This document shows positions 37,960 to 45,741 of a DNA stretch of 64,000 bases, piece by piece. The DNA is from Rhizobium sp. ICMP 5592 (lineage in GTDB: Bacteria > Pseudomonadota > Alphaproteobacteria > Rhizobiales > Rhizobiaceae), in the NCBI RefSeq assembly GCF_009498525.1, contig NZ_QSNT01000005.1:188718-252717 (forward strand). The letters are read 5' to 3'. Made by a program: the position numbers and the translations under genes. A model generated the notes under the pieces. The model was not told the DNA's origin. It saw only the letters and a list, made by a program, of their open reading frames with translations, and made no database searches. Each line of letters starts with the position of its first letter. Positions within the stretch are counted from its first letter, which is position 1.

Positions 37960-38652
37960 ATGAGTTTTCGGGCGACCATCCTGACGCTCTATCCCGAGAT
38001 GTTTCCCGGCCATCTCGGCACATCGCTCGCCGGCAAGGCGATGGAGCGCGGGCAATGGGCACTGGACACCGTGCAGATCCGCGATTTCGCCACCGACAAG
38101 CACCGCACCGTCGATGATACGCCCGCCGGCGGCGGCGCAGGCATGGTGCTGAAGCCGGATGTGCTCGCCCGCGCCATCGACCATGCCTCCGAAAACGACA
38201 ATCGCCCGCGCCTGCTGATGAGCCCGCGCGGCAGGCCGCTGACGCAGAAGCGCGTCCGCGAGCTCGCCGCCGGCGACGGCGTCATCATCGTCTGCGGCCG
38301 CTTCGAAGGCGTCGACCAGCGGGTGATCGACGGACGCGATCTCGAAGAAGTCTCGATCGGCGACTACATCCTCTCCGGCGGCGAGCCGGCGGCGCTGATC
38401 CTGCTCGACGCCATCGTCCGCATCCTGCCCGGCGTCATGGGCAACGATCTCTCCGGCCTGCACGAGAGCTTCGAAGGCGGCCTGCTGGAGCACCCGCACT
38501 ATACCCGCCCCCAGCTCTGGGAAGACCGCGAAATTCCTGCCGTCCTGACATCAGGCAACCACGGCGCCATCGCCAAATGGCAAAAGCAGGAAGCCGAGAA
38601 GCTGACGAAAGAGCGCCGGCCGGATCTGCTGGAGAAGCAGCCGGGGAAGTAG
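37960..38652 (+). CDS. trmD: tRNA (guanine-N1-)-methyltransferase TrmD
   Basis: 230 residues. SPOUT knot enzyme making m1G37, which prevents frameshifting. Key blocks: TLYPEMFPGHL, DDTPAGGGAGMVLKPDV, LMSPRGRPLTQ, CGRFEGVDQRVI and SIGDYILSGGEPAAL (SAM-binding trefoil knot), then PHYTRP. Last gene of the ribosomal group on this side; the usual partner rplS lies 7 kb further right. Confidence 0.97.
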   Translation: MSFRATILTLYPEMFPGHLGTSLAGKAMERGQWALDTVQIRDFATDKHRTVDDTPAGGGAGMVLKPDVLARAIDHASENDNRPRLLMSPRGRPLTQKRVRELAAGDGVIIVCGRFEGVDQRVIDGRDLEEVSIGDYILSGGEPAALILLDAIVRILPGVMGNDLSGLHESFEGGLLEHPHYTRPQLWEDREIPAVLTSGNHGAIAKWQKQEAEKLTKERRPDLLEKQPGK

Positions 38653-38956
38653 CAGCGATAAGTTGGGTTTTGATGCGAGGCCATTCGATGCCGCCGCGCC
38701 AGGCGGCAACATATGGCGGCTTTGCGCCAATTGCGGCCATTGCAAAGATGATGATACACACGCGGCGTTTTTGCCGATTAGGTAAACCATAACACTGGCG
38801 TAGCCGGGCGAGCAGAGCGAATGACCTTCGTTTTGGTTGTCGCGTTTGCTGACACGATCACGCCGCTACATCGTGGGTCGGTCGATCATGCTGAAGACGA
38901 ATGCTCTGCTCGCCAGGTTCATCGGTCTTTCAAGTATTGGGAGTTAGGGCATTGCA
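38653..38956. other. 304-bp non-coding junction after trmD
   Basis: No supported gene. It contains a degenerate copy of the dispersed repeat seen at 40926, 41504 and 42129 (here GCGCCAATTGCGG around 38725) and a pair of 12-bp inverted repeats at 38807 and 38914. It marks the left edge of the accessory block between trmD and rplS. Confidence 0.5.
38807..38914. repeat. 108-bp segment bounded by perfect 12-bp inverted repeats
   Basis: GGCGAGCAGAGC at 38807-38818 is exactly complementary to GCTCTGCTCGCC at 38903-38914. The 84 bp between carry no open frame of note. No clear target duplication flanks it. It could be a miniature mobile element or a relic of one. Confidence 0.45.
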
Positions 38957-39523
38957 TCAGGCGATCTGAGCCAACGAGAACCGCTGCGCAATCCCTGCCA
39001 CGCGTGTTCCGTAAAGGCGGGCGGTTTCGAGGTCGCCGGCAGACATCTCGCTCGGGACTGCGTCGGCATCGCTCTGAGCCATTGGCGCGATGTACGATCC
39101 CATCCTGTTTGCATCGTCCCGCTTCGACGCCTTCACGTTCGCTGGCTTTATCCCCAGACTGACCCACAAGCCTCCATGCTGTCCAGCCAGAAGAACGAAG
39201 TATTCGAGAGTGTTAAGTTTGTCGCCATTCAAACTGGCGCTGTTGGTGAAGCCCCCGAAGACTTTGTCCTGCCATTTGTTGGTAAACCAGGCCTTCGAGG
39301 AGGTATCCGCGAACTTCTTAAACTGCCAGCTCGGGCCGCCCATATAGGTCGGCGATCCGAAGATGATGGCGTCAGCGGCGTCCAACGCAGCCCATCCGTC
39401 ATCTGAAAGGTTGCCGTCGGAATCGATGGGGTAAAGCGCTCCGCCCGCACCTTCCGCGATGGCTTCCGCCATCCGCTGCGTATGGCCGTAGCCGGAATGA
39501 TAGACGACGACTGTGTTTGACAT
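38957..39523 (-). CDS. Flavodoxin/WrbA-like NAD(P)H-dependent FMN protein
   Basis: 188 residues. The FMN phosphate loop YHSGYGHTQRMAEAI is at residues 8-22, followed by FGSPTYMGGPSWQFKKFAD (flavin contacts) and the later AGQHGGLWVSLGI. This layout fits the NADPH:quinone reductase/WrbA branch. Start ATG 39521-39523 with AAAGGAGG about eleven bases upstream. It follows a DoxX-like gene in the same direction, and both lie divergent from a TetR regulator, suggesting electrophile or quinone stress. Confidence 0.87.
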   Translation of the reverse strand: MSNTVVVYHSGYGHTQRMAEAIAEGAGGALYPIDSDGNLSDDGWAALDAADAIIFGSPTYMGGPSWQFKKFADTSSKAWFTNKWQDKVFGGFTNSASLNGDKLNTLEYFVLLAGQHGGLWVSLGIKPANVKASKRDDANRMGSYIAPMAQSDADAVPSEMSAGDLETARLYGTRVAGIAQRFSLAQIA

Positions 39524-39710
39524 AGTGGTTTTGGCCTCCTTTGGGCCGTTGCTTTGCGCTGTCCGGAGACGAGTTCGCTCCGTCCGGCGACTTCCGGATG
39601 GGTTTGATGACTGCATTTTGGATGACACCCGACGCCTGGGCGATGGAGACCTTTATCCGCCCGGCTACGTGCGGATTCTCGGACCGATGGCTCTGTTTGC
39701 CGCGAGATGC

Positions 39711-40073
39711 TCAGGCATGGCCGTTAAGACTGGCCAGTATCAGCAGCAACAGGAACACGAGAGGCGGCGGAAGTTCGCGATAATTCCGGATACGCATAAT
39801 GGTCGCGATCGCGGCCAGCATGATGCAGGTGCCCAACGCGACCCCAATGTATCGGGTGCCAGCTGTGACCAACAGCACCGCTGTTGCGAGCTCAAGGGCG
39901 GATGTTACCCAGCACCACCAGAATGGGAAACCAAGTCGCACAAAACCTTCGCGGATTTTCGGGTGTCCACTCGCGTTAACAATAGCGCCCACAAGAAACG
40001 TCCCGGACGCTAGCCAGACGAGGATGGTATTGAGCTCTGTTGTGCCCGTGAAAATTTGGATTGGAAGATTCAT
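39711..40073 (-). CDS. DoxX-like four-helix membrane protein
   Basis: 120 residues with four hydrophobic segments (about 15-35, 48-70, 74-92 and 102-118). The region between helices 1 and 2, NASGHPKIREGFVRLGFPFWW, resembles the K-x-x-x-G-F-P motif of DoxX-like proteins. Members often accompany oxidative-stress enzymes; activity is unknown. It begins 145 bp from the divergent TetR gene and precedes the flavodoxin by 187 bp. Confidence 0.75.
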   Translation of the reverse strand: MNLPIQIFTGTTELNTILVWLASGTFLVGAIVNASGHPKIREGFVRLGFPFWWCWVTSALELATAVLLVTAGTRYIGVALGTCIMLAAIATIMRIRNYRELPPPLVFLLLLILASLNGHA

Positions 40074-40132
40074 TGATGTTCTCTTCGGTGATGAACCACG
40101 TCAATTGATGAGATAATAGCGATGACATATAT

Positions 40133-40147
40133 TCTAGCGATGCTAGA
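40133..40147. promoter_or_regulatory. Candidate TetR operator
   Basis: TCTAGC-gat-GCTAGA is a perfect inverted repeat with a three-base centre, in the 144-bp gap between the divergent doxX-like and tetR genes and within AT-rich promoter-like sequence. This is where an autoregulating TetR protein would bind. Confidence 0.6.
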
Positions 40148-40217
40148 TTGTCAATCGCCGCTTTATTTGATAGTTTCAGCTCCAGAGAAATCGCCCGAAT
40201 GAAGACAGAGGCACAAG

Positions 40218-40793
40218 GTGGGAATCAGCGAACGCAAGACCAGGGAACGGGAGGAGCGTGAACGACGGATAGTCCTTGCTGCGAGGACAATCGCGGAACG
40301 TGAGGGCTGGGCTTCCGTCACGATCCGGCGTCTCGCCGACGAGATAGAATTCAGTCAACCGGTTCTCTATTCTCACTTCCAAAATCGCGATGAGATTGTC
40401 GGAGCGGTCGCACTCGAAGGCTTCGGCGAGCTGGCCGCGGTGCTCCGCGTCGCGATCCAGCCATCGTCTACGCCAAAGCAGTTGGTGGAAGACGTCGCGA
40501 CCGCCTATCTCGATTTCGCTTTCGCCCGGCCTGCGATGTACGAGGCGATGTTTGTCCTGCCGACTGGTCTGCGCTTCGCCAGATCTGACACGCCAGCCCA
40601 GCTCCGAGAGGGTTTCGGAGCCATGGCGACGGTGATCGCGCCGTTCTCCAAGGATGTGGATACCGCTACCGAGACTTTTTGGGCGGCACTTCACGGATTG
40701 GCGCAGCTTGAACGCCACGGCAGAATAAGACCCGCTTTTCGGGCTCACCGGATCACCCTCATCATGCAGATGGTGTCAGGTCAAAGCCGATAG
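40218..40793 (+). CDS. TetR/AcrR family regulator
   Basis: 191 residues. The N-terminal helix-turn-helix reads RRIVLAARTIAEREGWASVTIRRLADEIEFSQPVLYSHFQNRDEIVGAV, with the family pattern ending Y-x-H-F-x-N/K-R/K-x-x. The C-terminal ligand domain includes a TetR_C-like FWAALHGLAQLERHGR. The start is GTG (GTGGGAATCAGC). Divergent from the doxX-like/flavodoxin pair, which it probably represses. Confidence 0.87.
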   Translation: MGISERKTREREERERRIVLAARTIAEREGWASVTIRRLADEIEFSQPVLYSHFQNRDEIVGAVALEGFGELAAVLRVAIQPSSTPKQLVEDVATAYLDFAFARPAMYEAMFVLPTGLRFARSDTPAQLREGFGAMATVIAPFSKDVDTATETFWAALHGLAQLERHGRIRPAFRAHRITLIMQMVSGQSR

Positions 40794-40821
40794 AGAAAAT
40801 CGGGACAGAGGAGAAGAATAG

Positions 40822-41001
40822 CTCGCGAAGCGTGGCATCACGCTTACCGAGAATGAAAAACGGTTGGTCGAGAAGCTTCTGTCGAGGGACCTTTCGGGTG
40901 TTGACGCGTTACGCATTCAATTTGTCTGCAATGGGCCGAAAGGCGACGACAGCGTTCGCCCGCTTCGCGCCAATTGCGGTCGCTTTCAATCGCGGAGCTG
41001 A
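40822..41001 (+). pseudogene. Possible gene remnant
   Basis: An open stretch without a start codon reads LAKRGITLTENEKRLVEKLL..., an amphipathic, protein-like segment that runs on into a copy of the dispersed repeat and stops. An in-frame TAG immediately precedes it. I take it as the tail of a lost gene, but the family is not recognisable. Confidence 0.3.
40926..40990. repeat. Dispersed short repeat, copy B
   Basis: Core GGGCCGAAAGGCGACGACAG followed by CGTTCGCCCGCTTCGCGCCA and ATTGCGG. Related copies are at 41504-41550 and 42129-42190, with a partial one near 38716-38750, all in non-coding gaps of the same accessory block. Confidence 0.55.
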
Positions 41002-41018
41002 CGGCGTGCCCGGACGGA

Positions 41019-41408
41019 TTATGCGGGCGGCAATTCGAGGCCGTTCGGTAGTGAGATCCAGATGACAGTCTGCGCCTCTGGGGAATGGCGCGACAGATGG
41101 CCCTTGCCGTGTGTGTCCTCCACCAACACGAAGCTACCCGCCTGAACGTGGCGCACCTCTCCGTCGCTCGTCTCGTATTCAACCGAACCATCCAGCCTGA
41201 CCGTCAGCACCGGCTCCGGGACCTTATGCCAGGCAACCTCGCGCATGCCTGCCGGGATGTGGGTGAGGCGGACGCGGGACGCCGGATAACTGGCCGTAAC
41301 ATCGAACGGCACAGCATCGGGATGCACCGACGTCTTCGTCGTTGGCAATTCGACTTCGTCGAAATGCGACTCGCCATCCGGGGTGGCATAGATGCGCAGA
41401 CACCTCAT
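41019..41408 (-). CDS. Cupin-domain protein
   Basis: 129 residues. A single small beta-barrel is suggested by the alternating strands: THIPAGMREVAWHKVPEPVLTVRLDGSVEYETSDGEVRHVQAGSFVLVEDTHGKGHLSRH. The G-x-V-x-x-x-x-x-G pattern (cupin motif 2 with PAGSFVLVED-like spacing and a following His) is present. The metal-binding H-x-H of motif 1 is not obvious (only W-H-K). Function unknown. ATG at 41406-41408. Confidence 0.72.
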   Translation of the reverse strand: MRCLRIYATPDGESHFDEVELPTTKTSVHPDAVPFDVTASYPASRVRLTHIPAGMREVAWHKVPEPVLTVRLDGSVEYETSDGEVRHVQAGSFVLVEDTHGKGHLSRHSPEAQTVIWISLPNGLELPPA

Positions 41409-41503
41409 TGCAGCTGGTTCCTATCGGTTCGCCGTTCTGAAACGAGGCATGCCTACCATGAAGGAAGCGTGGCAACATCAGGGGTCTTGTGCGAAAATTC
41501 CCC

Positions 41504-41550
41504 AAGGGCCAAAAGGCGACGGCAGCGTTCGCCCGCTTTGCGCCGATAAT
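41504..41550. repeat. Dispersed short repeat, copy C
   Basis: GGGCCAAAAGGCGACGGCAG followed by CGTTCGCCCGCTTTGCGCC; differs from copy B at a few positions and ends earlier. Non-coding gap between the cupin and C39-like genes. Confidence 0.55.
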
Positions 41551-41651
41551 GTTGAAAAACTCGGCATTGCTGGTGCTTGAGACGCGTGATTCAATCCTCT
41601 GAGTGCCGACCCAATAGTCTCCATTATGGAATTGAGTTAAGGAGCTGAGCA

Positions 41652-42056
41652 TTGGCACAACCCGCAACCGATAAGGTCCGCTTTAAATTTGTCACGCAAT
41701 GTCCAAGGGACGATGGCTGCGGCATCTTCGTCTTGCAGATGCTGACGGGCAAACCCTACGACCAAATTGCCAGCATGATCGATTGGGGCGTTCAGACCAA
41801 TCACTACACAACATGGAACGAACTGCGCGGCGTCCTGACCGAGTTGGGCTGGCATACTGGCGGGTTACGAGAGGCAAAGAACTGGGCCGATGTTCTGGGA
41901 GTAGCGGTAGTCCATGTCGAAGGAGACCACTTCATCCTCTACGATGCCGATAACGGAATGTTCTATGATCCTGGTCAATCAGATGGCCCCCATCTGCACA
42001 CTTGGCTCGTTCCCATGAGCTACCTTCCAGTGCAATCGCCAGATAATGGTGAATAA
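41652..42056 (+). CDS. C39-like papain-fold cysteine protease domain protein, stand-alone
   Basis: 134 residues. The papain-like catalytic set is visible: Q16 and C23 in VTQCPRDDGCGIFVLQML, H93 in EGDHFILYD and an acidic residue at 98 or 100. This resembles the C39 peptidase domain of bacteriocin transporters, here without transporter, signal peptide or leader-peptide gene. The TTG start at 41652 is supported by AAGGAG six bases upstream. Between two copies of a dispersed repeat. Confidence 0.68.
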   Translation: MAQPATDKVRFKFVTQCPRDDGCGIFVLQMLTGKPYDQIASMIDWGVQTNHYTTWNELRGVLTELGWHTGGLREAKNWADVLGVAVVHVEGDHFILYDADNGMFYDPGQSDGPHLHTWLVPMSYLPVQSPDNGE

Positions 42057-42128
42057 ATCAGGAAATGTGCAACACTCCCGGCTGCCTTCAAACCGCTTGA
42101 AGCGAGCAAAAGTTAACTCCAGTCAGTG

Positions 42129-42190
42129 GCAGCTTAGGGCAGAAAGACGACGACAGCTTTCGCTCGGCTTTCACCAATTGCGATCCTTCG
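42129..42190. repeat. Dispersed short repeat, copy D
   Basis: GGGCAGAAAGACGACGACAG followed by CTTTCGCTCGGCTTTCACCA and ATTGCG: the most diverged of the copies, still aligned over about 45 bases with copy B. Confidence 0.5.
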
Positions 42191-42266
42191 GAACATCAAG
42201 AAACTCAGGCTTTCAAGTCAACCGGCACCAGTGGACTATTCACCGCTGACAACAACTGGCGACGCC

Positions 42267-42728
42267 CTATTCATCCAACGAAAGGGCAATCCCATGCTTG
42301 ATCGTCTTGAGCGCGATCAGGCTTTTGTACTTGCGCACGAGCTCTCGCTGATCTGTCATCATCCGCTCGATGAAGGCATTGTACTCGTCAATATCTCTCA
42401 CCACTACCGACAGGACAAAGTCAGCGTCGCCTGTGACGTACCAGCATGATTGGACTTCCGGCGCCTGGACAAGCCAGCGCTGGAAAGCTTCAAGATTGTG
42501 GCGATACTCATTTTGTATTTCGATCTCGACCAGAATTCTAAGGTTCCGGCGGACGGCGGCAGGGCTGACGGCAGCGACGATCCGGTCGATCACGCCCTCA
42601 CGTTTAAGCTTGCTGATACGCCGCTCAACTGCTGAAGGCGAAAGATTGACGGCTTGCGCGATGGCTTTCGCCGGCAGATCGGCATTGTCCTGCAGGATCG
42701 ACAGGATTTCGCGGTCTTTCTCATCCAC
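42267..42728 (-). CDS. Lrp/AsnC family regulator
   Basis: 153 residues. N-terminal HTH: DREILSILQDNADLPAKAIAQAVNLSPSAVERRISKLKREGVIDRIVA, the usual Lrp opening. The C-terminal RAM domain has SCWYVTGDADFVLSVVVRDIDEYNAFIERMM (the effector-binding G-x-x-D). The start is GTG with GGGGGAG six bases upstream. Divergent from the PLP lyase at 42808, an arrangement typical of a regulator responding to that enzyme's amino acid. Confidence 0.93.
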   Translation of the reverse strand: MDEKDREILSILQDNADLPAKAIAQAVNLSPSAVERRISKLKREGVIDRIVAAVSPAAVRRNLRILVEIEIQNEYRHNLEAFQRWLVQAPEVQSCWYVTGDADFVLSVVVRDIDEYNAFIERMMTDQRELVRKYKSLIALKTIKHGIALSLDE

Positions 42729-42807
42729 GCGTATCTCCCCCGAAAATATGGTTTCCTATGCGGAAAAACAGCGCATTGACTGTAAACATCGATAATTTTC
42801 CGCGCCA

Positions 42808-43803
42808 ATGATGGCTATCATTGCCCCCATGACAAAACAATCTCAACCGTCCTTCCTGAATATCGTAGATGCCAGACGTCGGATCGATCCGATCTTCCTG
42901 AACTCGGCACTGCTCACCGACGCAACACTCGGCCTGACGCTCGCCGCCAAGGATGAAACGGATAATCCAATCCGTTGCTTCAAAGGCCGGGGCACCGGTT
43001 ATTATCTGGCGTGCACAAGCGCGGAGAAAGGACCGCTCGTCACAGCGTCGGCAGGCAATTTTGGCCAGGGGCTCGCCTACGGTGCGGCAAAATCGGGCCG
43101 CGAACTCACCGTATTCGCCAGCCTTTCCGCAAACCCGCTGAAGATCGAGGCTATGCGCAGGCTCGGGGCGGAGGTCATTCTGTTCGGGGAGGACTTCGAC
43201 GCGGCGAAAGCAAGAGCTCGGGAATACGCCTTGGAAAGAGGGGCAACATTCGTGGAGGATGGCGCCAGCGCCAGCATCGCGGAAGGGGCAGGAACGATCG
43301 CGGCCGAACTCAGCGAGGCATTCGGCAATATCGATGCGGTTTTTGTCCCCCTCGGAAACGGTGCGCTGGCCGCGGGGATCGGCTGCTGGTTCAAATCCGC
43401 ATCGCCCGCCACCAAAGTCATCGCCGTCGCCGCGAAAGGCGCTCCCTGCATGCAGCTTTCATGGCAGGCAGGCCGCCCCGTTCCGACAGACAAGGCGACG
43501 ACGATCGCGGATGGCATCGCCGTACGCGACCCGGTTCCAGTTGCCGTCGATTGGCTGGCTACGACGATCGACGACATCGTGCTTGTCGACGATGCCTGTA
43601 TAATCGATGCGATGCGGTTCGCGCATTCCAGGTGGAATCGGCTCGTTGAACCGGCAGGCGCTGCGGGGCTGGCCGGTGTTTTGGCGACGGCCGCGACCAT
43701 GCAGGGGGCGAGGGTTGCAACGATGCTGTGCGGAGCGAATCTTACGCCGGAGCAAATTGCCCGGTGGCTGCCAGAGGAAGCAGCTCGAGCCGCCTCACGC
43801 TGA
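42808..43803 (+). CDS. PLP-dependent threonine/serine dehydratase-like lyase (fold type II)
   Basis: 331 residues. The PLP lysine is in IRCFKGRGTGYYL; SAGNFGQGLAYGA is the substrate loop (SSGNHAQG in threonine deaminase), PLGNGALAAG binds the PLP phosphate, and VEPAGAAGLAG is the conserved Glu block. It lacks the C-terminal ACT regulatory domain, so it is a catabolic-type enzyme. The exact amino acid is unclear. A second ATG at 42829 is an alternative start; neither has a good ribosome site. Paired with a divergent Lrp regulator. Confidence 0.85.
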   Translation: MMAIIAPMTKQSQPSFLNIVDARRRIDPIFLNSALLTDATLGLTLAAKDETDNPIRCFKGRGTGYYLACTSAEKGPLVTASAGNFGQGLAYGAAKSGRELTVFASLSANPLKIEAMRRLGAEVILFGEDFDAAKARAREYALERGATFVEDGASASIAEGAGTIAAELSEAFGNIDAVFVPLGNGALAAGIGCWFKSASPATKVIAVAAKGAPCMQLSWQAGRPVPTDKATTIADGIAVRDPVPVAVDWLATTIDDIVLVDDACIIDAMRFAHSRWNRLVEPAGAAGLAGVLATAATMQGARVATMLCGANLTPEQIARWLPEEAARAASR

Positions 43804-43824
43804 TTCGTCGAACCTGCCAGAGCA

Positions 43825-44412
43825 TTATTCGAAACCCGTCTTGTCCATGTCGGTGATCTCCCTGATGACCCTACAAGGAACACCGGCGGCAATCACACCT
43901 GCAGGAATGTCCTTCGTCACGACGCTACCAGAACCGATGACCGCGCCGTCGCCTATGGTCACGCCCTGATTGATGTGAACGCCGGCGCCAACCCATACCC
44001 GATTGCCGATCTTCACCGGCTTTGCGTAGCAGCCTCCGGCAGCGCGTTCGGAAGCGTCGATGGCATGGTTGGAGGTATAAATGCCCACCCGAGGCCCGAA
44101 CAGGACGTCGTCACCAATCTCGATACCGCCGCCGTCCAGCATCACGCAGTCGAAGTTGGCATAGAAATTATTGCCGATGAGGATATTCCGGCCAAACTCG
44201 CAACGGAACGTCGGCTCGAAATGCACGCTCTTGCCGATCGCCCCCAGCAGCTTACGCAGGATGCTTTCTCTTTCAGCCGACGTTTTTCCGAAACTGGCAT
44301 TGTAATCATTGGTCAGAAAAACAGCTTCCTCGCGCGCCTTGATCAATTCCGGCGTCAGGTCATTGTACATCCTGCCCGAGCGGATGAATTCGAACTGGTC
44401 AGCGAGTGTCAT
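43825..44412 (-). CDS. Sugar O-acetyltransferase, LacA/Maa/NodL type
   Basis: 195 residues. The N-terminal mac domain is RMYNDLTPELIKAREEAVFLTNDYN, followed by a left-handed beta-helix of hexapeptide repeats and the active-site block GIYTSNHAIDASERAAGGCYAKPVKIGNRVWVGAG, with catalytic His in NHAID. It resembles maltose and galactoside acetyltransferases and NodL; no nod genes are nearby, so I do not call it NodL. It ends in VPCRVIREI as usual. Confidence 0.9.
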   Translation of the reverse strand: MTLADQFEFIRSGRMYNDLTPELIKAREEAVFLTNDYNASFGKTSAERESILRKLLGAIGKSVHFEPTFRCEFGRNILIGNNFYANFDCVMLDGGGIEIGDDVLFGPRVGIYTSNHAIDASERAAGGCYAKPVKIGNRVWVGAGVHINQGVTIGDGAVIGSGSVVTKDIPAGVIAAGVPCRVIREITDMDKTGFE

Positions 44413-44551
44413 GGCAATCTCTACGCTATGGTTGGGAGTTGCCTGCCTATCAGACGCGCGTGAACCACCAATGAACGCGGAGGCCCTTGCGAGCCGGTCA
44501 TTTTTCAGATGCTAATGACAGCATGGACATGTCTCATGTATCGGAGCGAAG

Positions 44552-45424
44552 ATGCCTGGCAGAACCGGAAAAAGCTTTCTCGAATTCCACGATCTGCCAT
44601 CGGACATCATTCTTTCGCTTCTCGACCGCGCCAACATCCTGGCCGGCGCCTGGGCCGACCGCCGCATGCCGCAAAGCCTGGAAGGCAAGCATGTTGCGCT
44701 GATTGCCGATGACGGCGGCTGGCGGAACACCACGGCCTTCAGCCTCGGCGTACAGGCAATGGGCGGCTTCTGCGTGCCGGCGCCGATCAGCTTCAATGCG
44801 CGCGAGGAGACCGCTGACCTCGCCGGCTATCTCGACAACTGGTTCGATGTCCTGATCGTCCGCACGAAGCTGCTGACCGCCCTGCGCGAACTGGCGGCGA
44901 CCGCAGAGACACCTGTCGTCAATGCCCGGACCAAATCGAACCACCCTTGCGAAACGCTGGGCGACCTCGCCTATGTGAAAGGCCGGAGAGGCCACGTCGG
45001 TGGCCTCAAGGTCGTCGGCGTCGCGCCGGACGCCAATATCTTGCGATCATGGGTCGAGGCTTCGCTCGCTTTGCCGATCAAGGTCACGCAGGTCTATCCG
45101 GAAAAATGGCATGTCCGCGACCCCGACCTTTCCAACGCCAATTTCAGCACCAGCACCAATATGAAGGAGTTGCTGGACGCCGACGTCATCGTCACGGACT
45201 GCTGGGCGGACGATACGGCGCAAGCCGAGCTACGGGACTACCAGATATCCGCCACCATCCTTGATCAATGCCGCCCCGACACGATCTTCCTCCCCTGCCC
45301 GCCCGTCGCCAGGGGACAGGAAGTCACGACGGACGCGATGACCCACCCGGCCTGCCAGAGCAAAGCGGCCAAGGCCTTTCTCCTGCATGCGCAGAACGCG
45401 CTGCTGGAATGGATCGTTGCTTGA
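44552..45424 (+). CDS. Divergent aspartate/ornithine carbamoyltransferase-like protein
   Basis: 290 residues. The two-domain fold is recognisable: LEGKHVALIADDGGWRNTTAFSLGVQAMGG aligns with the P-loop region of transcarbamoylases, HPCETLGD (H131) with HPxQxLxD, ADVIVTDCWAD with the second-substrate region, and FLPCPP with HCLP. The carbamoyl-phosphate signature S-T-R-T-R is replaced by GGWRNTT (residues 55-61), keeping one Arg, and HPCQ is HPCE. So the ligand may not be carbamoyl phosphate, or chemistry may be lost. GGAG precedes the ATG. Just upstream of rplS. Confidence 0.78.
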   Translation: MPGRTGKSFLEFHDLPSDIILSLLDRANILAGAWADRRMPQSLEGKHVALIADDGGWRNTTAFSLGVQAMGGFCVPAPISFNAREETADLAGYLDNWFDVLIVRTKLLTALRELAATAETPVVNARTKSNHPCETLGDLAYVKGRRGHVGGLKVVGVAPDANILRSWVEASLALPIKVTQVYPEKWHVRDPDLSNANFSTSTNMKELLDADVIVTDCWADDTAQAELRDYQISATILDQCRPDTIFLPCPPVARGQEVTTDAMTHPACQSKAAKAFLLHAQNALLEWIVA

Positions 45425-45741
45425 GGCCCTTTGACACCAATACCAAGCTTGTGGCGAACATTCGTCTTCTGGTATTCGAATTACCCAGGCACCTCTGACG
45501 CAGAGGAAACCCTGAAAAGCGGCCTCTCGCGCATGAAATTCCTCGTCAAGGGGTGACAAGCCCACGGGAATAGGGTATGTGCGCGCCCGGCATGGGAAAT
45601 TTCCCATCAACCACCAAAGAAAAGCAGACGCATTCGCCCCTGCCTTTATAGGCATATATCCAAGGCGAGATCTTAAGGGTCCGACCAAGGATAGAGCACT
45701 CAGGGCGCTCTGGCTGTTGAAGCAACAACGAGGTTGATAAC

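Noticed and set aside
39513..40013. A 166-codon rightward frame across the DoxX-like gene
   Set aside because: Antisense to the DoxX-like membrane protein, which has a better start and hydrophobic pattern.
40926..42190. CRISPR-like array from the repeated core
   Set aside because: Copies are hundreds of bases apart, diverged, and separated by genes; no spacer pattern or cas genes.
43825..44412. nodL nodulation gene
   Set aside because: The fold fits, but no nod box or other nod genes are near, and LacA/Maa homologs look the same at this level.
38653..45741. Genomic island with integrase or attachment sites
   Set aside because: No integrase, transposase or tRNA end was found; only the split of a normally contiguous group and repeats support insertion.
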